NCBI GenBank assembly: GCA_031282565.1 | Contig: JAITDL010000039.1 | Span: 1-15,652, forward strand | Origin: Puniceicoccales bacterium | GTDB lineage: Bacteria; Verrucomicrobiota; Verrucomicrobiia; Opitutales; JAIRLM01 | Reading direction: 5' to 3' | Length of the DNA: 15,652 nt | In this document: positions 7,989-15,652 of the stretch, piece by piece | Position numbering within the stretch: the first letter of the stretch is position 1 | Layout of the letters: each line of letters opens with the position of its first letter | Notes under the pieces: model-generated | The model's database searches: none | Told to the model about the DNA's origin: nothing | What the model saw: only the letters and a program-made list of their open reading frames with translations | Made by a program: the position numbers and the translations under genes

Positions 7989-7995
7989 AAATGTC

Positions 7996-8682
7996 ATGAT
8001 ATGGATTTTAGATAGGCAAAAGGAACCAATTGTGGCCGCCAAGCGCGTTCTCCGCAGCGAAGAATTTTTGACAGTTCGCGGGTTCAAGGAGTTGATCGCT
8101 AGCGCAGAAGAGAGAGCTGTGGCCATCGTAGCGGCAGCCACTCAGCGGGCGAAGGAAATAGTTGCCACGGCAAATGCCGAGGCCAAAAAAATCGTTGGTT
8201 CGGCCGATGCGGCGCGGGAAGAGGAAAAAAAGAGGGGCTATGGTGACGGCCTCGTCGAAGGCAAAAAGGAGATGGCAGTCCGAATGGCTGAGTTGGCCAA
8301 GAAGGAGATGGCTAATTTTGTCGCCTTCGAAGAATCCGTGCAAAACATCGTGATGCGCTCCATACGGCGCATAGTTGGTGAGCTTGGGGACGATGAGCGC
8401 ATGAGAAAGTTGGTTCGCAACGCCCTATCGGTTGTGAGAAACCAGAAGAAGATCATATTGAAAGTACATCCCGACGATGCGGCGGCTGCGAGAAAGGGCG
8501 TATCCGATGCCACTGTGGCCGACGGCGACGGCGAAGTGCGATTTGTTGAAGTGATCGCCGATGGCCGACTTGAAAAAAATTCGTGCATCATGGAAACCGA
8601 AATCGGCACCATCGATGCCAGTCTGGATACGCTGCTGGCAGCCATTCGCAACCTTGTCGTGGAAACATTTTCCGACGAATGA
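7996..8682 (+). CDS. sctL: T3SS stator protein SctL (YscL/HrpE family)
   Basis: SctL is the FliH-like stator that binds and restrains the export ATPase SctN and joins it to the sorting platform. The protein has 228 residues. It opens with the short strand and basic segment usual in the family (MIWILDRQKEPIVAAKRVLR). A long Ala/Glu/Lys helix covers about 30-110 (including AEAKKIVGSADAAREEEKKR) and acts as the dimerising coiled coil. The C-terminal ATPase-binding domain carries the family signature: KVHPDD at about 156-161, then a short strand and C-x-M-E-T-E-I-G-T-I-D-A-S-L at 197-210, equivalent to the FliH/YscL 'C..ET..G.ID..' block. It is cytoplasmic. It starts 10 bases after the sctK stop. 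The sctN partner is not in the window. Confidence 0.93.
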   Translation: MIWILDRQKEPIVAAKRVLRSEEFLTVRGFKELIASAEERAVAIVAAATQRAKEIVATANAEAKKIVGSADAAREEEKKRGYGDGLVEGKKEMAVRMAELAKKEMANFVAFEESVQNIVMRSIRRIVGELGDDERMRKLVRNALSVVRNQKKIILKVHPDDAAAARKGVSDATVADGDGEVRFVEVIADGRLEKNSCIMETEIGTIDASLDTLLAAIRNLVVETFSDE

Positions 8683-8741
8683 TGGAGCCGTCTGAACGCC
8701 GGTTGCGAAAATTTCTAAAATCCTGGTTTCTTAGTGGTTGA
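8679..8741 (+). CDS. Possible 20-residue leader peptide after sctL
   Basis: ATG ATG overlaps the sctL stop codon in an ATGA arrangement and opens a basic 20-residue frame beginning MMEPSERRLRKFLKSWF. It ends at TGA 8739-8741, 23 bases before the next large gene. It could couple translation across this 82-base gap, the largest in the operon, or be chance. No ribosome binding site of its own is evident. Confidence 0.2.
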   Translation: MMEPSERRLRKFLKSWFLSG

Positions 8742-8752
8742 CAGCCCACGGC

Positions 8753-8758
8753 AAAGGA
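8753..8758 (+). promoter_or_regulatory. Ribosome binding site fixing the start of the 483-residue gene
   Basis: AAAGGA ends six bases before ATG 8765. It supports this start rather than the in-frame TTG at 8738, which has no such site. Confidence 0.7.
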
Positions 8759-8764
8759 ATCAGA

Positions 8765-10216
8765 ATGGCCACAATGGCAGAGGTATTATTCCAGGGGCCG
8801 ATATCACTCTGGTCATTTTCCGTTTACCGCGAGGTTCTCACGCCGGAGATGATGGCCATGAATCCGGACGAGTTGGTGAAGGAGTATTTCACTTCTGCCC
8901 TGCAGCCAGGTCCAGGGAAAGTTGCTCCATCGATCAGGTGTGACGGCCAGGGTAATGTTTTATTTTATTCGCCTCTTGCCAACGGCGGCTACGGCAGGGA
9001 AACGACGAATTCTGACGGCGGCACCTATGTCTGTCTTGAGTCCGGTTCTGAACGGAAATATGTGCATCGCGCGCAGCTATTTACGCCGACAGCTATGGGC
9101 ATAGAAGGGCTTGGAACGCAGGCAATTTTGCTGGCATTTGCATTCCAGGGAATGCGCACTCAGTTGGATTGCATGATGGCGTACATAAGGGAATTGTCCG
9201 ATATTAATGCCGAAATCGAACGGCTGCGCGACGCCTATGCCGGATGCCTTGCGTCTTTGGTGAATCTTGATCCGACAAACACTTGGGCTGCGTCATTCAT
9301 GCCAAAGGATAACGTCGATGCCATGTTGAATGCCGGTTTGCTGTCGCCCGATGAAAAAATGATAGTCGGCGTCCGCCTGCAGCCAGTTGTGTTGGAGGTT
9401 GAATATTTGAGCAAAGGTGCTCTTGACTCGACGGCACTGCAGGCAATTTATTACGTAAAGTTAAACGACGACAAAATAGAATTTGTCAAGGCAGGACCGG
9501 AAGACGATTGGAGTAATTGGGGTTGGAATAGGACAGATAAGAGCCACCCGCAGTGGTGTAACCGCGCAAAATTGCCGGCAGATGGAAAAGACGAGGCAAC
9601 CGACAAGTTTTGGGTTATGGATTTTGACTGGTATGGAAAACCAGGTAAAGAGGCGGATGGACGCCTGAACGACGACAAAAATAAAATTATTAAGTTTCTG
9701 TCATGCCATGAAGCTAAAGTTGACAACGTGCCTGGGCCATATTTTTCTTTCGATGGAAAAGCTGGAACAATTGTCGTGGCGAATTCTACTTCACAAAACG
9801 ACACTGGACGAGCGTATAGTGCAAAAAGTGATGGGCAGAAAATAGTTGCCAGCGACACTGCATTTGGAAAGTTTTCCGTTGTGGCCAACCCTGGCAAGCC
9901 AGTTATATGGTCTTATATGCACTGGACGACATCTGTTGATAAATTCGACGCTTTGAATAGTGCCGTGTATAAACCGGTAAGCGAAATTGTAAAAGATACG
10001 GAACTGGATGGGGTGTTTGTTGTGCAAAACGACCTCAACGCCAACATAGACTCATTGCGTTCATCGACCGAAATGAAAAATGGTCAGCAGCGTGTTCCGA
10101 GTGATCGGATTTCGATGAAGAACAATGAGATGCAGCCGACGATAACTCTGACGTCGGCGATGACAAAGGAAGCGGCTGACTTGCTTTGTAGGGTGATTAG
10201 GAATATTTCGAGGTAA
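8765..10216 (+). CDS. T3SS-linked paralogue family member 1 (483 residues)
   Basis: I know of no named family for this protein. It has no signal peptide and no hydrophobic span long enough for a membrane helix, and is slightly acidic. After a beta-type N-terminal segment (IRCDGQGNVLFYSPLANGG at 57-75; RKYVHRAQLFTPTAMGIEG at 97-115) there is a long amphipathic helix at about 118-165 (MRTQLDCMMAYIRELSDINA, then EIERLRDAY). A mid-block VMDFDWYGKPGKEADGRL is at 284-301. Two C-terminal helices lie at about 418-440 and 462-483, ending LLCRVIRNISR. The same blocks recur in the 727- and 949-residue proteins downstream. It is the shortest family member. Helical termini around a variable core, and a place directly after sctL, suggest a secreted T3SS tip, filament or effector protein. 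A cytosolic accessory role is the alternative. Confidence 0.8.
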   Translation: MATMAEVLFQGPISLWSFSVYREVLTPEMMAMNPDELVKEYFTSALQPGPGKVAPSIRCDGQGNVLFYSPLANGGYGRETTNSDGGTYVCLESGSERKYVHRAQLFTPTAMGIEGLGTQAILLAFAFQGMRTQLDCMMAYIRELSDINAEIERLRDAYAGCLASLVNLDPTNTWAASFMPKDNVDAMLNAGLLSPDEKMIVGVRLQPVVLEVEYLSKGALDSTALQAIYYVKLNDDKIEFVKAGPEDDWSNWGWNRTDKSHPQWCNRAKLPADGKDEATDKFWVMDFDWYGKPGKEADGRLNDDKNKIIKFLSCHEAKVDNVPGPYFSFDGKAGTIVVANSTSQNDTGRAYSAKSDGQKIVASDTAFGKFSVVANPGKPVIWSYMHWTTSVDKFDALNSAVYKPVSEIVKDTELDGVFVVQNDLNANIDSLRSSTEMKNGQQRVPSDRISMKNNEMQPTITLTSAMTKEAADLLCRVIRNISR

Positions 10217-10221
10217 AAAAT

Positions 10222-10596
10222 ATGGATGGCGATAGCGATGAGTTTTCAAGAAAGTTGCAGGAGCAAATCAAGAGAAACAATCTCGTGATTGCCGAAGCGA
10301 AGAAGGCCATTGATAAGATGCGGGATCTATTTAAGTCCCTCGGCGCTGACTTGGATTCTGGCCGCAACATATTCCTCGAGTCGCCATTTTTAAGTGAGGA
10401 AAGCAGGCGCCAGGCGAAGGAGGCCATAGCGAAGATGGAGGAGGAGATGGCGGCGCGGCACGCCGAGTACAAGAAATCCATCATGAAAATTCCAGGAGAT
10501 TCCGATCTTCCAAATGACGATGGCACTAGCAGCGGCGGAGATGGCAATGGCAATTCGCTTGCTAGGAGGAGAGCCTTCAAGAAAATGCGTCTATGA
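10222..10596 (+). CDS. Small coiled-coil protein between two family members
   Basis: This is an unrecognised 124-residue soluble protein. Two charged amphipathic helices lie at about 6-40 (DEFSRKLQEQIKRNNLVIAE and onward) and 58-88 (SEESRRQAKEAIAKMEEEMA and onward), separated by a short turn with ESPFLS. A Gly/Asp/Asn-rich linker follows (92-112) and then a short basic tail (RRRAFKKMRL). GAGGT at 10210-10214 overlaps the previous stop and lies seven bases before the ATG. The gene is 5 bases from its left neighbour and 15 bases from its right, so it is probably translated with them. The helical hairpin and size would suit a FliJ/SctO-like stalk, a needle or rod-type subunit, or a secretion chaperone for the flanking large proteins. 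No motif decides between these, and the acidic Gly-rich tail is not typical of any. Confidence 0.72.
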   Translation: MDGDSDEFSRKLQEQIKRNNLVIAEAKKAIDKMRDLFKSLGADLDSGRNIFLESPFLSEESRRQAKEAIAKMEEEMAARHAEYKKSIMKIPGDSDLPNDDGTSSGGDGNGNSLARRRAFKKMRL

Positions 10597-10611
10597 GCGT
10601 GAGGTGAGCAC

Positions 10612-12795
10612 ATGGCAACGGGAATTGTAACATTGCGATCTGCGTTCGGCAGCAAGCTGTTTGGGCGGACGTGCATCGACTATGCGACGCTGCTCGACAT
10701 CATTGAATTCGACGACAGCTTTAGCCATCCCTATTCGTGGGAGGATGGCAGTGGAGCTCAGCACAGTGATAAATTCTACGTGCCGGATCCGAATTTACTG
10801 GTCAGTTCCTACTACGAAATGCTGCCCAGTGGCGGCTATAGGATATACACCAAAAGATTTAGCGATGACATAACTAAGGGCGAAGAATACTACGAAATTA
10901 AGGATTTCGACGAGCGCATTTCCGATAGTCTCTCGCTCTTTTTAAAAATAAAAAACGGGAAGACCGAGGACGATGCATACGTAAACATCTATTCGCTATA
11001 CAGGTTGGATGCTGGGAAGGTGTTCGACCCGTCCACGGCGGCGCGTCCAGGCGTCGACTACCGCGATTTGACCACGCGCGCCACAGCCGTTCTCTATTCG
11101 CTCAGCTGCAGACAGAATCGCCTGATGGAGCAGTACATTCGCGACATCGATGCATCGGACGTTGAGCAGAGGGCCATACAGCGCGTTGCCGACATTCTAA
11201 AAGATGTGCAAAGCGTCGTTTCCATGGCTGATTCGATGTGCAGTGGCGACAATGAAAGGAACTACGCGTCTCTGCCTCCTGAAGTGTGGTCGTTTCTAGT
11301 GGAGAGGGATTTGCTGCCAATTAGCGAGAAATCTAGTTCCGATGCGGCAACGAGCGCCAAGGAAGTCGAAATTGTCAATGCGGTAAATGCTGTAATTCGC
11401 CATAGGGAAGATAGCTATTCGCCCGTTGAGTCTTTCAGGGCATGGACACTGCTTAATGCACTGGTGCGCCATACGGATCTTTTTCTGAAGGAAACTGTTT
11501 TCCAGAAAGAAACTGATGCGGAGAGATTATTCGTTGGCGGGAAAGCGGCGATTGCTTTGGGAGCATATCCGGAAGAGGCAGTTTTAGATCCATACAATCC
11601 AATATATTGGCGCAGGGCCTCAACAATTGATGAAAACCCCATAAAGGCCGTGATAGGCGTTGGCGATCATTGGGTGTTCGATCCGAGACTCCGCAATTCG
11701 CTGGGGCAAATTATTAATTGGCATGGAAATCGGTGGGACGGCAAGCGGCACGACGGTGAAGGAGATGACCACAATGAAAATTGTGCCTTTTTTCACTACT
11801 TCGGCGATGTGGTTGAAGCCGACTCATCGACGAAGGAGAGTCCTGTGCTTAAATATTCCGGGATGTGCAATTTCCAACATGCAGATCGCTCCGAGGGTGA
11901 CTACACCATTTCCAAGAGCGGCGACAATGGCAATGGCAGTGAAAAGAAAACTGTTGGGCCCAAGACTGATAGCCCTGCGCCGGATTTCTCCGTGCGCTGG
12001 TATGGAGAGAAGCCGCCAAAGAGCGAAAAGGAATTTGAAGTTGGTCTATGTGGAATACTGTCTAGGCGATGCGGCAATCAACCGTTCATGCCGATGCCGT
12101 GTTTTGCTCGAGATGGCGATGGCGCAACAGTTTTCTCCGACGAATTCAAAAGGTTTTTCCTTGGGAAATTGTACAATAATCGCGGCATTGGTGGTCTTGA
12201 CCGCTACGTCACAATGTTTACAATCAAATTTGATGACGGTTCCGTTGATGGGGGGAGTCGGTTTATTGTCGATGATGTGCAACTGCGCTACATGATACCT
12301 AAAACAAGTAACGAGCTAAGTGTGAGTGTTGATTGGTCGGCGTCCACATCCGATAGTAATTCATTTCATGGCGGTGCAGCGGTTAATGTGGCGCCACTTA
12401 ACTTTGCCAGGACGCCGCTAAAGGGGAATGGCACATTTAATGATGCTTCGATTTGGAATGTGGAGCGCAAAAATGGTGATTTTTGGCCTATCGTTGGAGA
12501 TACTGAAAAGTGGTATGCGGCCAATGCGAAATTGCTCCACAAAAATCCATATGCCGAATGCATACTTGCGCGCATTGGAGAAAAAACCAAGGATGTCGCC
12601 TTCCCAATAAATAGGTTGCTCGCGATCTCCGATTCCGTCCGCATGTACGCTGATCGCATCTCCAACGACAACAGCACTAGGAGTTCACAGCTGCGGCAGG
12701 TGCAGCAGGAATCTCAGCAGCCAATTTCGACGGCTTCGTCTCTTGTGCAGGCTATAAATAGAACACGTCTCGGCGCCGTGTCGAAGATAAAGTGA
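10612..12795 (+). CDS. T3SS-linked paralogue family member 2 (727 residues)
   Basis: The protein has no known family that I recognise, no signal peptide and no membrane span. Shared blocks in order are: DDSFS at 34-38; SSYYEMLPSGGYRIYTKRF at 65-83; YVNIYSLYRLDAGKVF at 123-138; a long helix at about 153-206 (VLYSLSCRQNRLMEQYIRD); VWSFLVERDLLP at 225-236; SFRAWTLLNALVRHTDLF at 274-291; VFDPRLRNSLG at 355-365; PDFSVRWYGEKPPKSEKEF at 457-475; FSDEFKRFFLGKL at 508-520; DFWPI at 623-627; and a C-terminal coil at about 676-720 (MYADRISNDNSTRSSQLRQV). Each has a counterpart in the next gene, and four or more in the 483-residue protein. GAGGT at 10601-10605 lies six bases before the ATG. The role is inferred only: a large soluble protein probably handled by the T3SS. 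Confidence 0.8.
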   Translation: MATGIVTLRSAFGSKLFGRTCIDYATLLDIIEFDDSFSHPYSWEDGSGAQHSDKFYVPDPNLLVSSYYEMLPSGGYRIYTKRFSDDITKGEEYYEIKDFDERISDSLSLFLKIKNGKTEDDAYVNIYSLYRLDAGKVFDPSTAARPGVDYRDLTTRATAVLYSLSCRQNRLMEQYIRDIDASDVEQRAIQRVADILKDVQSVVSMADSMCSGDNERNYASLPPEVWSFLVERDLLPISEKSSSDAATSAKEVEIVNAVNAVIRHREDSYSPVESFRAWTLLNALVRHTDLFLKETVFQKETDAERLFVGGKAAIALGAYPEEAVLDPYNPIYWRRASTIDENPIKAVIGVGDHWVFDPRLRNSLGQIINWHGNRWDGKRHDGEGDDHNENCAFFHYFGDVVEADSSTKESPVLKYSGMCNFQHADRSEGDYTISKSGDNGNGSEKKTVGPKTDSPAPDFSVRWYGEKPPKSEKEFEVGLCGILSRRCGNQPFMPMPCFARDGDGATVFSDEFKRFFLGKLYNNRGIGGLDRYVTMFTIKFDDGSVDGGSRFIVDDVQLRYMIPKTSNELSVSVDWSASTSDSNSFHGGAAVNVAPLNFARTPLKGNGTFNDASIWNVERKNGDFWPIVGDTEKWYAANAKLLHKNPYAECILARIGEKTKDVAFPINRLLAISDSVRMYADRISNDNSTRSSQLRQVQQESQQPISTASSLVQAINRTRLGAVSKIK

Positions 12796-12798
12796 GGA
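12794..12798 (+). promoter_or_regulatory. Ribosome binding site of the third family member
   Basis: GAGGA overlaps the stop codon of the 727-residue gene. It is six bases from ATG 12805 but directly abuts ATG 12799 in the same frame, so 12805 is the better start. Confidence 0.6.
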
Positions 12799-12804
12799 AT
12801 GATC

Positions 12805-15652
12805 ATGGGAGAATTGCCGGCAGTGCAGCGGTCGACTCATCCGCTGGTTTTAAGTCTTGGTGAGACATTTAAAGATGTTTTTTCTTCATCTGAGCGGCAC
12901 ATAGACGGCGATGCCATACGTGCGATGATCGCCGTAAGTGATAGTTTTAATGGCGACGATGTTTACGCGTACGATAGCGCAATCGCCACAAAAGATGGCA
13001 TGCGCAGCAGTCACTATGAAAACGATGGCAGCAATTTTGTGCTCTATAGCCGCGACGTCGGCAGTTTACAGTATGTGAAAGTGTGCACCATAAATGATAA
13101 GTATTTCGACTCATCGGAACTATATCTGAAGAGCACCGACACTTCGCTGGACGAGAGCAAGCGGTACGTATCCATTTACGATTTGGTCAAGCTCGACGCA
13201 AAGAAAATACTGGAGAAAAGCGCTCCGGTGAGCTACGGTCCGCTTTCTCCCTATAGCGATCTAGCATTTCGCGTTGCAGCTGTGGCCTATTCCGTGAGCT
13301 GCATCCAGCTGCGTATGGCGATGATACGAATGCGCGACATCGCCGTGTGCAACGCTGAAATTGAAAAAATTAATAGCATCTGCAAATGGCTTAATGCTCT
13401 AAAGTATGAATTAACCAAATTTGACTCGCAGATTGCCGATTCGGCGACTGGTGGCGTCTCTAACATGCACGCTGCATCGGTTTCAAAACGCGTAATGATG
13501 TTCCTCGCGGAAAGGAAATTGCTCGATGAAACGTCGCTAGCTGGTACGAGCTCAGGTGATGCAGCTAGAAGCATAGTGGAGCACTATAAAACCCTAGTGG
13601 AATCACTTGACGACAATGCCGTGCAGCCAAGCGCCGAGAAAGATTTCATAGCGGAACTGTTTATGTCATGGAGTAACTTTTCGGCATTGCTGCATCACTA
13701 TGGTCTGTTTACCGGCAATGACGACGCAGGGGTCGTGAGGTACCCGCGCGTTAGCGCGGCACACAACGTCAAGCGCAGTGCTGACGATGCAAAAAAAATG
13801 CTTAGGTCTTCACTGCTTAACTACATATTAACGCAGAAGAATATATTCGGCAGAAATATGGATCCTGACTACAAAGTTTGCGGGATCATAGCGGAGTGGA
13901 ACAAGTTCGCCGAAAAAGCACTGACTGTTGATGATGATGACATGGGGGAAATCTACAAATCTTATCCGCGTGAAATCGTTCTTCGTAAAATAGGTGGCGC
14001 ATTTGATGGTACAGACGATAATGCGAAGGATTTATTTTTTCGTACTTTCTCTGGGACATCCGCTATGAATTTTAGTAACACGGATGGATCGCTTAGAGCT
14101 GCACTTGATGAAATAAATACTTGCCTGAGAAATGTCGCCCGGTGGAGTGATGTTGACGAGAGTAAATTCATCGGCTGCGTTTCAAAGCTATTGACCGTTA
14201 TTTTGCGCTATCGCACTCCTGCGATCGTGGAAATTGCACAGAAAAGTGTTTCTGGACCCAAAGGCAGAATGTTCATCGACGGTGAGATCGATTCCATTGC
14301 CTACAACCTCATTGATTCGGATGGTCCGACGAATTTCGAGGATCAACGAATGGCTGAGACAATTCGTAGGTACATGAAAGGGGCCAATAATGGATTTTAC
14401 TACGACGGATTTCCAGATAGATTGGATGGAATTAATATTTCTATGGATCCTGGGAATGCAGCGAAGATACGAATTGATGGGTATAATGTTGGAGAAGGCA
14501 GTCTGAATATTGGATTTACGCCACCGGGGTGGCACGAGGCACTTCCGCAATCGATGGATGGGCTGGCAGACGTTTGCATTCCCAGCCACTATGATGGAGC
14601 CTATTGGCGAGAGGTCAACGACGACAGCGTCCCGTGCTCTGCAAGCGCATACCTTGGAGCTAAGAGAGTTCGTCAGTTTGCATTTGATCCGCGCCTTAGG
14701 GCAAACGGTGCGAATAGTGCTAACGGAACCAAAACATTTATTGGGGTCGAGGGATTTCCGGAGACGAACCACGGTGACTCCGCCGATTGCATGTATTTCG
14801 ACGAATTCCATAAAAAACATCTCACAATTAACGGCAACAGCGAAGATCAGTACATCATCTACGAGTCTATTCCGAAAGATAAAGGCAAAGAGGATGCTGC
14901 GCCGCAGTATAAGCAAGTTTCGTCGCACTTTGATAGTTCCATTGCTGTGCCGGACTATTCCGTGAGAATTTTCACCGCTGACTACGGCGAAACAAGTCCT
15001 CGATCGGACAGAGACTTTGAGCGCATGGTGGCGAAAACAATGTGCAATGCAAAATGGATGCAGGGCGGCGAGGAGGTTGGGCTTCTGCCGCCGGACTGTT
15101 TCAATGGGACGCGTGATGGCTTCTCCGATTGGTTTAGGGAAATGTTGACGAAAATAGCTCGCAACGAAGAAGACGAAAACAAACCAAGATTTCAGCTTTG
15201 TTTCAGCAAGAGAACGCCGCACGGAGGGAAAAACTTTATGATTTCGAAGATAGAATATGGCAACGACACGCATTTTAATGTGAGGCCCACGTACGACCTA
15301 TCCTACGACGTGGAGCATGTCTGGGTTGATCCTTTGACTCTAAAAGGAAGTCCAGATGGAATATTAGATTTTTGGCCCCTGCCAAAGGCTCCGGAAAATT
15401 TTACGCCGGGAAGTGATTTTACGAACAGCCTTAGCGACGCAAAGGATTACCTGTTGGACATGTCCGATGCTGCGGTTGCTGCCGAGGTGCGTCTAGCTTG
15501 CCCGCACATCAATTGCTGGACGGATATTTTGCGCATATATTCGGACCAAGTTTCCTCGGAGACATCGAGGTTGACAAGCGACATGCAAAGATTTATAAAC
15601 TTTTGCCAGCAGGAGTTGGCAACTGCCACAAACTTTTTAAAGTCGGTCAGCA
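12805..15652 (+). CDS. T3SS-linked paralogue family member 3 (at least 949 residues, 3' end cut off)
   Basis: The open frame runs off the window after 949 codons. It is soluble in appearance, with no signal peptide or membrane span. Blocks shared with the 727-residue neighbour are: SDSFN at 45-49; SSHYENDGSNFVLYSRDV at 68-85; YVSIYDLVKLDAKKIL at 121-136; a helix at about 154-205 (VAYSVSCIQLRMAMIRMRD); VMMFLAERKLLDE at 230-242; DFIAELFMSWSNFSALLHH at 280-298; FAFDPRLRANG at 625-635; PDYSVRIFTADYGETS at 716-731; FSDWFREMLTKI at 773-784; LDFWPLP at 854-860; and a terminal coil (IYSDQVSSETSRLTSDMQRF at 911-930). Residues about 345-600 have no counterpart in the neighbour and look like an inserted module. 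The visible end already aligns near the neighbour's terminus, so the true stop is probably only a short distance past the window. The function is not known and the inference is as for the other two. Confidence 0.82.
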   Translation, partial: MGELPAVQRSTHPLVLSLGETFKDVFSSSERHIDGDAIRAMIAVSDSFNGDDVYAYDSAIATKDGMRSSHYENDGSNFVLYSRDVGSLQYVKVCTINDKYFDSSELYLKSTDTSLDESKRYVSIYDLVKLDAKKILEKSAPVSYGPLSPYSDLAFRVAAVAYSVSCIQLRMAMIRMRDIAVCNAEIEKINSICKWLNALKYELTKFDSQIADSATGGVSNMHAASVSKRVMMFLAERKLLDETSLAGTSSGDAARSIVEHYKTLVESLDDNAVQPSAEKDFIAELFMSWSNFSALLHHYGLFTGNDDAGVVRYPRVSAAHNVKRSADDAKKMLRSSLLNYILTQKNIFGRNMDPDYKVCGIIAEWNKFAEKALTVDDDDMGEIYKSYPREIVLRKIGGAFDGTDDNAKDLFFRTFSGTSAMNFSNTDGSLRAALDEINTCLRNVARWSDVDESKFIGCVSKLLTVILRYRTPAIVEIAQKSVSGPKGRMFIDGEIDSIAYNLIDSDGPTNFEDQRMAETIRRYMKGANNGFYYDGFPDRLDGINISMDPGNAAKIRIDGYNVGEGSLNIGFTPPGWHEALPQSMDGLADVCIPSHYDGAYWREVNDDSVPCSASAYLGAKRVRQFAFDPRLRANGANSANGTKTFIGVEGFPETNHGDSADCMYFDEFHKKHLTINGNSEDQYIIYESIPKDKGKEDAAPQYKQVSSHFDSSIAVPDYSVRIFTADYGETSPRSDRDFERMVAKTMCNAKWMQGGEEVGLLPPDCFNGTRDGFSDWFREMLTKIARNEEDENKPRFQLCFSKRTPHGGKNFMISKIEYGNDTHFNVRPTYDLSYDVEHVWVDPLTLKGSPDGILDFWPLPKAPENFTPGSDFTNSLSDAKDYLLDMSDAAVAAEVRLACPHINCWTDILRIYSDQVSSETSRLTSDMQRFINFCQQELATATNFLKSVS

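Noticed and set aside
8738..8764. TTG at 8738 as the start of the first paralogue
   Set aside because: The ribosome binding site at 8753-8758 lies inside that extension and points to ATG 8765.
8738..8766. TTGACA, 17 bases, CAGAAT as a promoter before the 483-residue gene
   Set aside because: The -10 box would overlap the ATG and the transcript would begin inside the gene; it cannot serve this start.
14188..15273. A 361-codon minus-strand frame inside the third paralogue
   Set aside because: The plus-strand frame is open for 949 codons and aligns with its neighbours; the minus frame has no recognisable domain and mirrors the plus-strand codons.

Overview
The window looks like a chromosomal segment of a Gram-negative, probably host-associated bacterium. 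The evidence is a run of type III secretion system (T3SS) basal-body genes (sctJ, sctK, sctL) and a secreted protein with an autotransporter-like barrel. The standard genetic code fits (TGA is a stop), start codons are mostly ATG with some GTG, and several genes have GAGG/AAGG-type ribosome binding sites. The gene content would suit the Chlamydiae/Verrucomicrobia/Lentisphaerae group, but nothing here proves a taxon. I saw no tRNA, rRNA, transposase or CRISPR array.

Left half (1-6215), all on the minus strand, in the order transcribed: a 691-residue unrecognised, mostly helical protein; a 981-residue exported protein with a signal peptide, about six degenerate FNxW repeats and a C-terminal barrel-like domain; a 68-residue cysteine-rich single-span membrane peptide; and a GldA-like ABC-transporter ATPase cut by the window edge. 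The gap of about 180 bases at 6216-6393 separates the two divergent halves and holds a clear sigma70-type promoter for the right-hand operon.

Right half (6394-15652), all on the plus strand and tightly packed: sctJ (MS-ring lipoprotein), a protein in the SctK position with a matching segment, sctL (FliH-like stator), then four genes that are not standard machinery. Three of these encode proteins of 483, 727 and at least 949 residues. I find they share motifs in the same order: a YV..Y.L..LDA strand block, an amphipathic helix of about 45-50 residues, an 'FL.ER.LL' block, a 'DFSVRWYG'-like block and a C-terminal helix. They appear to be one paralogous family that grows by insertions in the middle. 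A 124-residue coiled-coil protein lies between the first two. None has an evident membrane span or signal peptide.

The simplest model is a T3SS operon that builds the inner ring, sorting platform and stator and then encodes its own set of secreted surface components (tip, filament or effector) with a possible small partner. The family assignment of sctJ and sctL is firm and sctK is probable. The secreted role of the paralogue family is inference from position and architecture, and this family is the best candidate in the window for something undescribed.
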